Assembly (NCBI GenBank): GCA_002794775.1
Contig: NBAY01000018.1
Coordinates: forward strand, 496,001 to 560,000
Source of the DNA: Porodaedalea pini
Lineage: Eukaryota; Basidiomycota; Agaricomycetes; Hymenochaetales; Hymenochaetaceae
Reading direction: 5' to 3'
DNA length: 64,000 bases
This document shows positions 10,740 to 22,167 of the stretch, piece after piece (the first letter of the stretch is position 1; each line of letters begins with the position of its first letter). The position numbers and the translations under genes are program-made. Under the pieces are notes generated by a model. The model worked only from the letters and a program-made list of their open reading frames with translations. It made no database searches and was not told the DNA's origin.

Positions 10740-13700
10740 TTGATTTCGTTCCTATGTAGAAGCGTGTTTCCTCCGGTCCGAAGGGTGGCTCGGCCCTGAG
10801 CTCGAGAAGTTTATGTGTTCCTGCAATTCCGGGCTTGGCTCTTGCCACTTCGCTCTCTCACTCAACGCATCCGACACAGCGGACTGGTGCACGCGCGAGA
10901 GCAAAGACATATGGCCCATTTTCTTGACCCGCCTTTGGAAGCCGTAATTTGCCAAGCACATCTCTATACAGAGCCAGCGTGTCATCTCTCTTATTTCCGT
11001 GTTCCTCTCATCATCCCCATACTTCTGCATTCCCGTCAACATCTCTTGCTCTCTCAATGTATAATTATCGGACCGATATTACATGTACTTCGCATGATAA
11101 GCGCATGCATCTTGCCGATCAGCTCATCTCAGTGCTTGCATATACTGGACCTTTGGCCGATCAGTGATATCCTCCACTCCTAACCCTACTCCAACCGCCG
11201 CTCGAGCTCGTCCCGGATTCATCTTAAGATAGCGGCGTCGGGCGGAGGACGTTTCGGCGCGACGTCAGAGATCTCGAGACGTCGCCGCTGTGCGCCGCAG
11301 AGATCGCTGAACCTTAAGTGCCGCGCTTCCGAGCATTGCAATAGATGTGGCTGGCCGTTCCGATGGCACACGCATCGGAGACGGAGATGAGCACAGGATA
11401 AAATCAAGAAGCGGTAGGTGCAGGTGATCTCGGGCGGTCCGAATGCGCGTTCGAAAGCTGAGAAGCCAGTCTGCTGTGAATCAGTGAACTCGCTCTAGAG
11501 AATGGCCCGTATCCTTTCCTATGGTTGAGAGACCCCTTCACTTCTCCTGAACTCTATGGCTATAATGTCTTGTACTTCCTGTTTAGCCAAAGTGCAATAC
11601 TGCTCTACACCACTCAAAGAACTAAAAGCATTGCGATTTCTAAAAGTAATGTGAACCACGATTTCGAATTACACAGGCGAATGGTTCAACTCCGCCTCAG
11701 ACGGCGAAGACTTACTGCATGCGCAGCCTAGAGCAATAGGTGGCGACCAGCTCGCTCGGGACAAAGTCCGCATTCTGTTCTGTTCCTTAGATAACAAGGT
11801 GGCCGGCTTATTCAAGTTTCTTTTCTGAAATCTAACTCCGAACGAGATGCGCTCAAAATTAGCTTCCGCCCATTCTTGGTCCAAGAACCAGCACTACACA
11901 TGTGTATTGACGGCCTCATATGCGGCCATCCGCTCGTTCAAGACCTGTCCCCACTTTTTGTTGGCTCGGAGTCGAAGCAATCAACCTGCGAGATGTGAAC
12001 ATCCATTACATCCCAAGGCCAACCCTCGATGGTGACAGTGCGTTGCACCCCTTTCATCATGTTCAGAAGTCTGCGTGTACGCAGCCTAGATACGACATGA
12101 ACGTACTCGAGATACTCTCCGCTTCCTAAGCTTGCTCAACAGTCAGGATGTCGTTGCCTCACGTATACCGTCTCAGTCTGATTTATCTTTCAGTTTCCTT
12201 TTTCTCCATTTGTCCGTGTAGTGAAGCAGTCCGTCATGCATCCGCACTAAAAGGTGTTCTTTTCATGCACGGTAATTTGGTCCCGTGCTGCAGAGGATCG
12301 CATGATCGTTCTATTCTTCCGTGCCACTTAACCACCTCTCAGCTCAGTCTTATTAACAGAACCTTCTTCAGAGACGCACCTAAAAAACACCCGACGTTCC
12401 AGAGCGCCACTGATATCCGTGAGCGCCTCCGTTGGATAGGGGGATCTTAAGAAGCCGCGGAGGAAGGATAACGCTTTACAAATAGAGTCGGGCCAAGCCG
12501 AGAGTTCATCACAGGCGGATACGAGGGAGAAACTCCTTGCGAAGATCGACGATACGATGAACACTGAACAAGATAAAAGTAGTGTTATTGTACACCAGGA
12601 AAGTCAGGATGCACTGCGAAAGCAAACTATCGCCGCGGCTCCGGGATGTTTATGTCTAGGGACATGAGTAAAGTTTGAGAGTGGCTTATGATAATAATTT
12701 AGGGGCACGCTATACTTAGTAGAGGATGAGAGAGTATTAGTGTGATGTTTTCAAAGATGATGGAAGGACGTGCCTGAAACCTTTTAGAAGCTGAAATGTG
12801 AGGTTTAGATGGTACGGAGCACCAGCCGGTAGCTTCTTTGATCAGCTTAGCGAAAGCATTGTCGGCATGAAATCTATGCCGACAAGGAAACGCCAATATG
12901 AGTGAGTGTAAACAGATCCTCTCAAACTCTCCGAAGATCGATAAATACGGTAGAAACAAGCGGCTCCGCGACACGGACCCGAGACACGGAGATGGCGGAT
13001 CGAGGTAACAATATAATCTCCGGTTTTGACTTGAACGCATCTCCGAATCCAAGGACGTTGTGTTACTATGTCATTAAACTTTGGAAGGTAGAACAAAAAT
13101 TTGTGTCTATCGAAGATGGATCAGCTGAGGGTACAATAGCATTAAACGTACTTTGTCAACGACGGTGCTTTTCAGAAGAACCCTGGTTTTTAAAATTTGA
13201 CAGTTCAGTCGGTAGCTCCCACGTTGTTGACGGTCACCCGAACCGCCTGGTTGTTTCACGAATTGAGCGGCCTTCAGTGAGGCGGACTGGATAATGCTTC
13301 CACATTTAAACATATATAGGATAGATGCCGTAATTTAAAAATGCGAGTGAGAGTGTTGTGAGAATAAGATGCGACGGACCATTGGAGAGAACAAGGCTAA
13401 CTGTCTTCATCAAGTCTCCGTCGCCGCGGCTGAGAGGTAAAACGCAAGGCAAGGGATTATGGACTGACAAACTTAGATAGTATTCCATACTTTCTCAGTC
13501 AGATGGGAAGAGATAAAATGGTAGCCTGATACCATAGGTTAACAAGAAGGCGAGTCTCATAGATGTCGAATGTTGCTCTCATGATCACAGCGCAAAGCCC
13601 GAATGAACGGGAGACCTTCCATGACTCTGGTTTCGGGAGCGCCCAAAGATGCCATGGTATCAGATAGTCTCAGAAATCGAGAGACGAAGCCTGTGTCGCC

Positions 13701-14283
13701 GAGAGATTACAATATTAATGTCGAGACGATGGAGGATTGAAGAGAGTACTAGTGGCTGCTTTTTCAAGTTCTGTTGAATCCTAATTGAACAAACTGTGAC
13801 TGCATTTGGACAGGACAGAAGTCTGGATTGATTGCCGAACTCGGCGTGCCGTTCTAGCTGTCTGCATAATAATCTGGGCCTTGCAATGCACCCACTCAAC
13901 GTCCGACGTCTTGCTCTCACCAAACCACTCTCTGCTCACTGTCCGACGCGACATCAAATAGCGCTAAGTCGCCGTCGTCGCTGGAAGCTGACTGAACCTG
14001 CTTCTTCGTGATATTGGCGTACCACAATTACGGTTCGACCCAAGGTAGAGGATAGCTTAGCCGTTCTTGTCTCGTACTCTACGATCCAGCAACGTGAGAA
14101 GTACGACAACAATCTCACCTCCTGCAAGTATATACATCTGCGCGTTCTCACCCGCCAAACAATCCCCATAAGACGAGCTGGGGCCGTGGTCAGTAGCCCG
14201 CGCTCTCTGCACCCCTGGCGTCTGGCTGCTTCTCCTTCAAGTTTGCGCCTGTGCAATCCGAGCAACGACGAGAAGACTCTGAC
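10740..14283. other. 3.5 kb without a resolvable gene
   Basis: No recognised gene. Scattered open pieces on the plus strand could be exons of one unknown or decaying gene: 11640-11830 (EWFNSASDGEDLLHAQ, then DKVRILFCSLDNKVAGLFKF), 11850-12130 (VEAINLRDVNIHYIPRPTLD), 12250-12450 (SATDIRERLRWIGGS) and 12452-12668 (a charged stretch with REKLLAKIDDTMNTEQD). I could not join them into a consistent model. The part from 12.7 to 14.2 kb shows nothing convincing apart from the velvet promoter at its end. Confidence 0.4.
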
Positions 14284-16272
14284 ATGATTCAGGTCACCAA
14301 TGCACGGCGCGCAAGCTCCTCAACGGTGTCTTTCCGTCGGGACTCTTGCGCTGGCTCAGCCGAAGGCTCTGAGCAATGGGGATCGTGGTACAATGACAAG
14401 TACGTGCTCTAGCTCCTTCGTGTGAACTATCCACTCAACCGCTTGTCGATAGGCACTACTCTCTCGAGGTCATCCAGAATCCAATACGGGCCCGAATGTG
14501 TGGGTTTGGTGACAAAGTCCGTATATTCTGTCGTCCCAAGTCTTCCTGATTTAATATCAGGCCTTTCGCCCGACTTTGCAGGATCGCCGACCTTTAGCTC
14601 CTGCTGCTGTCGCGAAGATGACCGTTCGACGTGAGGACAACACCATAGTCAATGTAGAGTACGTGTCGATACTTATGCTCTCATTTCATGCCATTTTTCA
14701 TATCGCCTATCTGTATCAGTGAAATAGATGTCGCTTTTTTCGTGGTCACGGTCGACCTCTGGTCTGCTGACGGGAAGCAAGAAATGAACCTCGTCCTTCA
14801 TCCATCGTCGGCGGATCGCTATATCCCAACACATGTTAGTAAACCACGGCGACGTGGGAATGGCCCAGGCGCGGCCTCATCTGCACCCGATTCTCAAGTA
14901 TGTACGCCGTTGTCTGTCAGCTTACGAAATTATGATGCTAATTATATGAACTCCCTACCTTTATTTCATCCACAAATTGATGCTGATATAAATTAATGCT
15001 ATTCCATTCTTGTGTAGCCCTCCTTGCAGGCTCTGCCACCTCCCGCGACAGCCTACGCCCACGCGCAGCACCAGTCCGTGTATCCGGGATATCCCGCTCA
15101 GCCTCCTCCAGGTATGCCTGACCCGAACACAGCTCCACCTTACCCCAACCACCCGCCATACCCTCACTACCCGGAGCATCCTGCGTGGGGCTACACTCCC
15201 TACCCACCGTACCAACACCCGGGCTACCCAGGCTACCCGCTGCCGCCAATCCAATCGTTCCACAGCACCCCGACCCAGGCGCCCTGGCCAAGTGAGCCCA
15301 CCCGCGGTGAGCCTCCAGCCCCGACTGACTCGGAAGGACATTCCTATCCCGCTCCGTCTCCTGCGCCTCTGCCGCCAGCACCGCCGTACGGGACACCGTA
15401 TGGCCCTCCGCCGCAGCCTGTTGATGGTGGACCGTTGTATGCGATGCAGCCATACGGTCCCCCGCCAGCGCACTACCCGTACGCGCCCCCGCCTCCGCCC
15501 GCACCTTTGCCTCCTCCCACTCCTGTTCATTCCCAGTCGCAATCACAATCGCAGCAAACAGCGTCTGTAGCGACATCGGGTTCTGCTTCTGCCTCAGGCC
15601 CGAGCTCTACTTCCGCGCATAAGTCGTCTTCGGCGAGTGCGAGTGTCAATGCGACACCTTCCAGCCCGTCAGCACCAACGGTACCGCTCCCACGGCACAC
15701 GTACACGCGCACTCTCGTGGGACCATTGTCCGCGAATGCGGCGCGCTTGAATGACGAACACCGCAAACCGGGTGTGTTCTTCCTCTTCCAGGACCTCTCG
15801 ATTCGCACAGAGGGCACCTTCAAGCTCAGGCTGCGACTCATGAACGTTGGCGCGTAAGTATCAAATAAAACTCTTTTAATGATTGTTTTGGCTAAACGCT
15901 GCTGATCAGCCATCCGGCACCTGAACCTGGCGCTAATCGTGTGATGACGACCATTGCACCTATCCTTGCGCAGACTTTTACGGAGTCATTCACTGTGTAC
16001 TCTGCGAAACGGTTTCCAGGTGTTCCGGGTCGGTTGCTTATCTCTATCTTGGGAATTTCAGCTTTACTCATGTTTTTGACTGCAGATACGACTGCCTTAT
16101 CGATCGCTTTCGGAAACCAGGGCCAAAAGCTGCCTTTGGTGGGTCTAAATTTCACTTGCTGGTCGACATAGCTCATGCATCTCTCCAGCGTAATCGCCAC
16201 GGCTCGCGTCAGACCGGTCGCCGACGTCGTCGCGACGAATCTGATTCAGAGGACGACTCTGATGGGCGATAG
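14284..16272 (+). CDS. velvet-domain regulator, VelB-like
   Basis: Predicted 508 residues in eight exons: 14284-14399, 14453-14516, 14582-14658, 14720-14897, 15018-15853, 15910-16028, 16086-16138, 16189-16272. The velvet domain is visible in two halves: YSLEVIQNPIRARMCGFGDK with DRRPLAPAAV, then after a long loop GVFFLFQDLSIRTEGTFKLR, VYSAKRFPGVPDTT and AFGNQGQKLP. The loop (about residues 105-370) is rich in Pro, Tyr, Gln and Ser. An inserted disordered loop inside the domain is characteristic of VelB. Velvet factors bind DNA through an NF-kappaB-like fold and link development with secondary metabolism, VelB pairing with VosA or VeA. The tail is Arg/Asp/Ser-rich. Confidence 0.92.
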
Positions 16273-16600
16273 AGACTGAAGTCTTTCTTTTCCTCAGAGC
16301 CTTGTAAAATATGGATTCTTTCAAAATTTCGTTAGATCACAGTCTTCCCCTCGTCTGTACACTGCTCGCTTGTGTTTATCGTTCTCGTGTGCCTTCGTAG
16401 CCCACTCCTTCCCAGTTATATTTACTCTAGTTCGCTGTCTTCGTCTTCATCGCTGTCCTTATTTTCCTTCTTCTCACTCCGTTCTGGTTCGTCGACCAAT
16501 ATCCACTCGAAATCGATTGCTTGCTTGATTAATGGGATTGAAATTTACACGGAAATGATTGTTAGAAGAGGTAATTAAGGATGTGATGTATTTGGATCAT
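16273..16600. other. convergent intergenic region
   Basis: 328 bases between the 3' ends of the velvet and PPR genes. T/C-rich, no gene seen. Confidence 0.5.
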
Positions 16601-19600
16601 CTAACCAAGACCTTCCTGTCGCGTCTCCCGCAATTCATCCCTCGTCTGCCAGACCAAATGCTTCTTCTCCTTATTCGCGAACGACGCAGCATCGCGCTCC
16701 CATTTGTCAATCCTCGAAAGTGTCTGGGGATAATCGCGTAGTATTTGATTGAGTACTTGCCGAGCCTCCCTTGCCTCTTCAGCTGACCGGGTCTCGTCCT
16801 CCGTATCCTCATCCGAGGCTTCCGGATCACCCTCCCCTAACTTCGGCTTTGTTGGATGAATAAGGTGCCCAGCATCGAGCTGCTCCAGCACACCTGAAAG
16901 CATCTGCAAAGTAAGTGCATGCGGACGCCAAACATTCCACTCGGGTGAGATCTGCTGCAGTACATCCAACTCATGCGCGAGGTCGTCGCTCTCCTTGCCT
17001 TTCCTCCCAGTGAAGCGACGCCGAACGCGCTCCAAGAGCGAAGCGCGCTTCTGTGATGAACGCTCCACCTTGGCTATAAACGGCTCATCCTCCATCTCCG
17101 CACGCGTCTCCTCATCATCAAAAACCAATGGCGAATCCACCTTGTCCGATCGTGTTCGCAAAATTGAATACGATTGCACTTGGTACGGCAGGATGACCTT
17201 CTCGACTACTTCGAATGCGCGCACCGGCTGCCCGGCACGGACAAGCGCTACCACTAGATGGTTCCAGTTGTGCGAGTCGAACTGGAATCCCGCGTCCCGT
17301 AGCTTGTTCCATGTATGTGCAATCTCAATGTGCTGCCCCGCGTAGGACAACGCGTCGACATACATCGACAACGGGATGCAGAGCGTATCAGCACGACGTC
17401 GCGAACGGAAAAACTTGGATTGGGTGTCACTCGGGTGAAGCAGCATATCAACCTCATCCGTACGATCAAGGGCGAGTTCGAGAATCTGTGGCCAGGTACG
17501 CCGGACGCCCTCGATATTGCCTGTCCTACGGTAAGCATCCATCAGAAGTGCAAGGGTTCCGATGGTCGGACGTTTGTTGTGATCGATAAAGTCTGAATAG
17601 ACCCGTTCGACCGTCTCGACGTCAAGCTTCTTGGTATGTGCGTTCAGAAGAGGAGCATAAACAAACGCCAGCGAACTTTCACGACCAGACGCGGGTTGCA
17701 CCCAGGCTTGGTCTTGAGAAGACTGAGAGACAAGCGAGTCCAGAAAGTCTTGAGCTATGCGAATATTCTCCTCGAAGGCTACGTTGGAGTATGAACGAAG
17801 GATCGTAGCAAATGTGTAGGCTGTCGGCTGAATACCTCGCCTCTGCATATCGTCGTAGATCACACGAGCCTGAAGCTTGTTGCCCTGCCGCAGATATGCC
17901 GCCATGATAATGGTGAGTACCTCCTTCGTGACATCCACATCCGTTGTCCAATCCTTTTCAAGAGCCTCCATCTCAACGAAAAGCCGCGATGCGATGTCCA
18001 TACGTCCTGAAGCACAAGCAGACTGAATCAGAAGTGCGAACGTACGGTTGGTCGGCCTTATATTTGACATTTCAAGCCGTCGGAAGATGTCCGTAACGAC
18101 GTCTAAAGGAGCGCCAATGAGTACGTATGCTTTGAGTAATGTGTTGAACACTTCAATCCCGAGTCTCAAATCCTTCAATTGTGAGCCACGAAGGAAGTCG
18201 AAAACGCGGATGACGCCTTTCCACGAACCCGCCTCTACATGTGCATTCATCAGCGTCGTGACAGCTACCCGGTCCAAGGCAATGCCTTCTCGAATCATGC
18301 GCTTGAACATAGCCTCCGCGCCTAGGACATCTCGCCGCCGCGCAAGAGTCGTGATAATCGTGGTATACGAAAACGCGTTTGGTGGTACACGTGCCGCACG
18401 CATTTGATCTAGAAGCGAGTGTACAGATTTTAAGTCGTCACGTTGTGCGACACCTTTGAGTACGATGTTATAGGTAGCAATGTCCGGGGTGTATCCATCA
18501 GCCAACATACGCTCCAGCCAATGGTTTATGCCATCAAAATCGTCTCGCACCGAATGTGCGTGGATCATCGCACTGTAATGATACAAATTGGGTTTGCGTA
18601 GCGTGCTCTTCCTTGATTTCTGATCTGGTTTCCCGAAAAACTGGTCGAAAAGCTCCACAATCCTCTTCGTGTCGCCTTTGGTCGCACTCGCGTGCATGAC
18701 GAGGGTCAATTCTTGCGGCAACACCCCTCCTCGAGCGGACAAGCGCTTAAAACACTCCTCCGCACGCTCAACATCGCCTTGATGGGCGAAGAGATGAAGA
18801 CCAGCGGAGTCATACGACCTCACCTCAGCCTCATCCGAAGATTTCGGCGCAATGGCGACATATAAGAGGTTTGCACGTTCGTATCTTTGTGCCTTGGTAA
18901 GGGCACGGACCAACGGGTGTTCCAAGTAGAAGAGGACAGAGATGTTCTGACGCTTCAGTTCCTCGTACACTTCAAGCGCGTCTTCGGCCAACCCGTCTTG
19001 ACATAGCACATGCAGCATGGTTCGTCCTAAACTTGAAACGCGTGATTTGACCCACATATCCTTCCTCGTTGCAAGGAATGAGGCGGGAGATACCATCGCT
19101 CTGAAAACGGCAGATAGCTCAGAGAAAAGAGGACCACCGATCCGCGTCAATGACTGTACCCCGGTCGGCCCTTTCATCAGGAGATGCCTTAAGGGCTTAT
19201 AGTTGTCGAGATAAAAGTCGACGGCCTGAGAAGGCGAAGCATGGCGCAAAAAGGATAGGAGAACATGCCTGCATGCGCACAGAATCCAGAGAGAGTGCTC
19301 TGCAGCCGAAGCTTCACTTCGCAGAAGGGAGGCCAACGCTACCGCGGCGTCATCGCAATGGCCTCGAAGAGCTTGTGCGACAATAGCGAGACAATCCAAC
19401 TGGAGAGCCTCCGCTGGCGAACGGAATGGCGACCTTTTCCTCAGTTCAAGGACGACATGTTCGAGGCGATGGCCCCATTCGACAGAATTTGATATGACCT
19501 CTGTCGCATCAGAATCACGTTCAGCCCTCATAATCATTCCGCCAAAACTTAACAGTTCGCGTGCATCGAGTAATCCCATCTCCTCTTCATTGCGAAGAGC

Positions 19601-19864
19601 GGAAAAGGCTTCCCATAGTTCTTGAAGATTGCACTGGCTGTGAGGAAAGTTCTTGTCTCGAAAATTGCTGATGCGCGTGCTCTGAGCTCCAGGTGGTCGT
19701 GACGAGAAGGTTGCTGTTTGCCGCTTTGGAATGGATGCCGCACTTGCAACACTTCTGCTAAACATTGTGAAGCATGGTGAGGTCCGGAATACGTTGCTAT
19801 GTGTGAACATATTCGCGAACACGCGTCGAACACGTCGCAAATTTCCGTGGGGTTGAAAGATCAT
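16601..19864 (-). CDS. pentatricopeptide repeat (PPR) protein, probably mitochondrial
   Basis: Single exon, 1087 residues from the ATG at 19864 (MIFQPHGNLRRVRR). The frame is open upstream to 20050 but the 19864 start gives a basic N-terminus suited to mitochondrial import. From about residue 425 a run of 35-residue repeats is clear, for example PNLYHYSAMIHAH, PDIATYNIVLKGVAQRDDL, PPNAFSYTTIITTLARRRD, RPTNRTFALLIQSACASGRM and QPTAYTFATILRSY. More divergent repeats follow. PPR proteins bind organelle RNA in sequence-specific fashion and control stability, processing or translation; the target is unknown. The last ~190 residues are charged (ASDEDTEDE). Confidence 0.9.
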   Translation of the reverse strand: MIFQPHGNLRRVRRVFANMFTHSNVFRTSPCFTMFSRSVASAASIPKRQTATFSSRPPGAQSTRISNFRDKNFPHSQCNLQELWEAFSALRNEEEMGLLDARELLSFGGMIMRAERDSDATEVISNSVEWGHRLEHVVLELRKRSPFRSPAEALQLDCLAIVAQALRGHCDDAAVALASLLRSEASAAEHSLWILCACRHVLLSFLRHASPSQAVDFYLDNYKPLRHLLMKGPTGVQSLTRIGGPLFSELSAVFRAMVSPASFLATRKDMWVKSRVSSLGRTMLHVLCQDGLAEDALEVYEELKRQNISVLFYLEHPLVRALTKAQRYERANLLYVAIAPKSSDEAEVRSYDSAGLHLFAHQGDVERAEECFKRLSARGGVLPQELTLVMHASATKGDTKRIVELFDQFFGKPDQKSRKSTLRKPNLYHYSAMIHAHSVRDDFDGINHWLERMLADGYTPDIATYNIVLKGVAQRDDLKSVHSLLDQMRAARVPPNAFSYTTIITTLARRRDVLGAEAMFKRMIREGIALDRVAVTTLMNAHVEAGSWKGVIRVFDFLRGSQLKDLRLGIEVFNTLLKAYVLIGAPLDVVTDIFRRLEMSNIRPTNRTFALLIQSACASGRMDIASRLFVEMEALEKDWTTDVDVTKEVLTIIMAAYLRQGNKLQARVIYDDMQRRGIQPTAYTFATILRSYSNVAFEENIRIAQDFLDSLVSQSSQDQAWVQPASGRESSLAFVYAPLLNAHTKKLDVETVERVYSDFIDHNKRPTIGTLALLMDAYRRTGNIEGVRRTWPQILELALDRTDEVDMLLHPSDTQSKFFRSRRRADTLCIPLSMYVDALSYAGQHIEIAHTWNKLRDAGFQFDSHNWNHLVVALVRAGQPVRAFEVVEKVILPYQVQSYSILRTRSDKVDSPLVFDDEETRAEMEDEPFIAKVERSSQKRASLLERVRRRFTGRKGKESDDLAHELDVLQQISPEWNVWRPHALTLQMLSGVLEQLDAGHLIHPTKPKLGEGDPEASDEDTEDETRSAEEAREARQVLNQILRDYPQTLSRIDKWERDAASFANKEKKHLVWQTRDELRETRQEGLG

Positions 19865-20766
19865 TGTTCTATTTCCTGTCTCAAACATTATTAAAAGGAT
19901 TTCTTTTTCAAACCACATTTCCTTGCTCACCTGAAGTGCCCTCATACATACGGAAAGTACCCCGGTTGAAATGCCCGCGGTCTCCATACGGGGAAACCCC
20001 AGGTAATTCCTTGCATTTTCCCTTCCGACAACAGCAGTCGCCAGAGTCATGATGCATCTTGACAGCTTCCATCGTTATCGAGCGAACAACAACCCTGACG
20101 GCTGATTTAGCAGTTGAGCTCTGGCCCGCCGTTGGGCGAGCGGACAGGAATGAGCTGCTGACAATGCCAGCATAATGCATTTATCCTTTCCGTCTGTTTC
20201 GTCGGTGTGCGTGGCCAGATCCAGTTGAGACCTTGGTGGATGCGCATCGACAGCGAGGATGCAAAGAGATCAACGGCGACTCCAACGAAGGAGAGGGCTC
20301 GAGTTCGAGCGGGTAGACGCGGAGTCGTCTTAGACATTTCAGCAACTTTTTTCGGGTGGGGTCGATCTGCATCACGTGAACACCGTAATTATGTAACTGT
20401 GGACCGCGCCGATCCCCACAGGTGTACACAGTACAAGCTTGGAAAAAAAAAAAGGAACATAACGGAGACGGATTGAAAACAAAGAAAACGATAGAGGCAT
20501 ATACATAGCAGGATGACTGATAACGAAAGCGCAAGCTAGAAAGCAAGATAGGACACGAAAGCAAGACAGGACAATTAGAGATGAAAAAGGGTAAAAGCGG
20601 CCACTGCAATTGGATATCAACAAAGAAAGGACAAAGGATCCTAAACTCGGAGAAACAGGGAGACTCATAGCAAAAACAAAACGGAGTGGGGATGTAATAC
20701 TTTGCATCTGGACGTTGTTCATGTCACAGGGTCGTGGAGATAAAAAAAGATGGGAACCTAATCCTA
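19865..20766. other. intergenic, no gene seen
   Basis: Upstream region of the PPR gene and 3' flank of the HMG-box gene. Short open frames only. Confidence 0.5.
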
Positions 20767-22125
20767 CTACGAAGGAAACAAGGAGTCTGTTCCGATCAGC
20801 TCCGCTAGTGTTACGAAGTCGGTTCCTGGTTCATCGACCTCTGCAGCGCAATTAGGCAAGCTTCCGTCTCCCTGAGAAAACTCAACTGAATTCATCTCTG
20901 TTTGGGTCGAGAATCGACCCCCTGTATCCAGGAGCAAGGAATTCTCCCCTTGCCCGGAGTCCGCAGGCGGCAACGAAAATTGGAGTGTACTGAACGACGA
21001 GGGTATCGGGACGGTCCAATATAGTGGCGTAAATGGAGGGATGAAAGACAAAAAATCATCTGCCACGTCACGAGGAATGAGGTTTGGGGGGCATCGCAAC
21101 GAAGACTGAGAGATGCTTGGATGGCTCATAATGAGTTCTTCATGAGCAAATCCCAGATCAATACCCAAAGCTGATTGAGATTGATTCCAAGCTTGCGGCA
21201 TCCATGAAGTCGGTGCTTGAGGCAGAGATGGCTCGAATACGGAGGGGGATGGCATCGGCAAGAACGTTGACGACGGTGTTGACCAGACGGATAATGTTTT
21301 CTCTGAGAGCTCAACGGAACTCGGAGACGATGCTGTCAAAGGATGGAAAGGCGGTGATGGAGGATAATCGAATGATGTAGGTGAACGAGAAGGATCGTGT
21401 ATGTCGTCGGTTCGAGAATAGCCTGGTGCCAACGCATCAGCGACCCTATTTCCCGAAACATCAGGGCTGTACGTGTCTGAGTTCGCATGATGCTGCATGT
21501 TGTCGAGGGATTCTGCTGATTCTTGGTTTGCATTTGACGAACAGACGCTGTACATCTGAATTGGTACTGCTGGCGGACGTTCATACCGTCGCGTTACTGG
21601 ACCCTGAATGCGGCCTTCCTGGATAGGCTCCCACTTAAGTTCGTGATATGCGGAGATTCCAGCTTGAGGAGTTCGTCTTCCATGCTAGTTTAAAGCTCAA
21701 TGCCCTTCGATCCCGGACGGGCGACTTCATATACTCACCTCTTTGGAGTCTGGATGATAGATGACAACTTGGATTTCTGATCTTTGTCCCGCGTCGGCGT
21801 TATGAGAGTTGCGCACTGTCGAAGACTTTGAGGCTTGCTTGCTGCTCTTGCTCTTCCGCTTGTACTTGTAGTCGGGACAACGTGCTTTGTGCGACTCAAG
21901 GATTTTAGCAGCCTCTTCACGGAATGGTGCTCGCTCTGATTCTGGCAGTCCTCTCCATATTTCACCGACTACTTTCGTCCAGTTCCTGACGTCAGATCCC
22001 AGTTCCCTTCTGACGTCGCGGCCAACCGCGTTTTGAAAGATCAGGTAGGCATTTGGCGGTCTCTTCATTTGTGTTGCGGTTGTGTCACGGCGTTCTTGAG
22101 CACGCTTTACTCGTTCTGCGGGCAT
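20767..22125 (-). CDS. HMG-box transcription factor (MATA_HMG type)
   Basis: Predicted 434 residues in two exons (22125-21739, 21684-20767) joined in phase by a 54-base intron. The HMG box covers roughly residues 20-90: MKRPPNAYLIFQNAVGRDV, NWTKVVGEIWRGLPESER, then AKILESHKARCPDYKYKRK. The RPPNAY/PDYKYKRK form is that of sequence-specific HMG boxes such as fungal mating-type and pheromone-response factors. The rest is Ser/Pro-rich, typical of an activation region. The start chosen (MPAERVKRAQ) directly precedes the box; earlier in-frame ATGs would include a polyproline stretch encoded by a C run. Second and third HMG-like genes lie at 30.7 and 42.2 kb. Confidence 0.9.
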
Positions 22126-22150
22126 GATCGCGCGTGGTAGCGTTATAATT

Positions 22151-22167
22151 GGGGGGGGGGGGGGGGG
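22151..22167. repeat. 17-base G homopolymer (C run in leader of HMG-box gene)
   Basis: Seventeen G on the plus strand, 26 bases upstream of the chosen start codon of the minus-strand HMG-box gene. Confidence 0.9.

Noticed and set aside
14938..15576. 212-residue open frame on the minus strand
   Set aside because: Antisense to the Pro/Tyr-rich loop of the velvet gene; the composition is a mirror of the real codons and it has no start context or family.
19865..20050. Upstream extension of the PPR protein by 62 residues
   Set aside because: The frame is open but the added residues look unlike a targeting peptide, and the 19864 ATG starts a good one.
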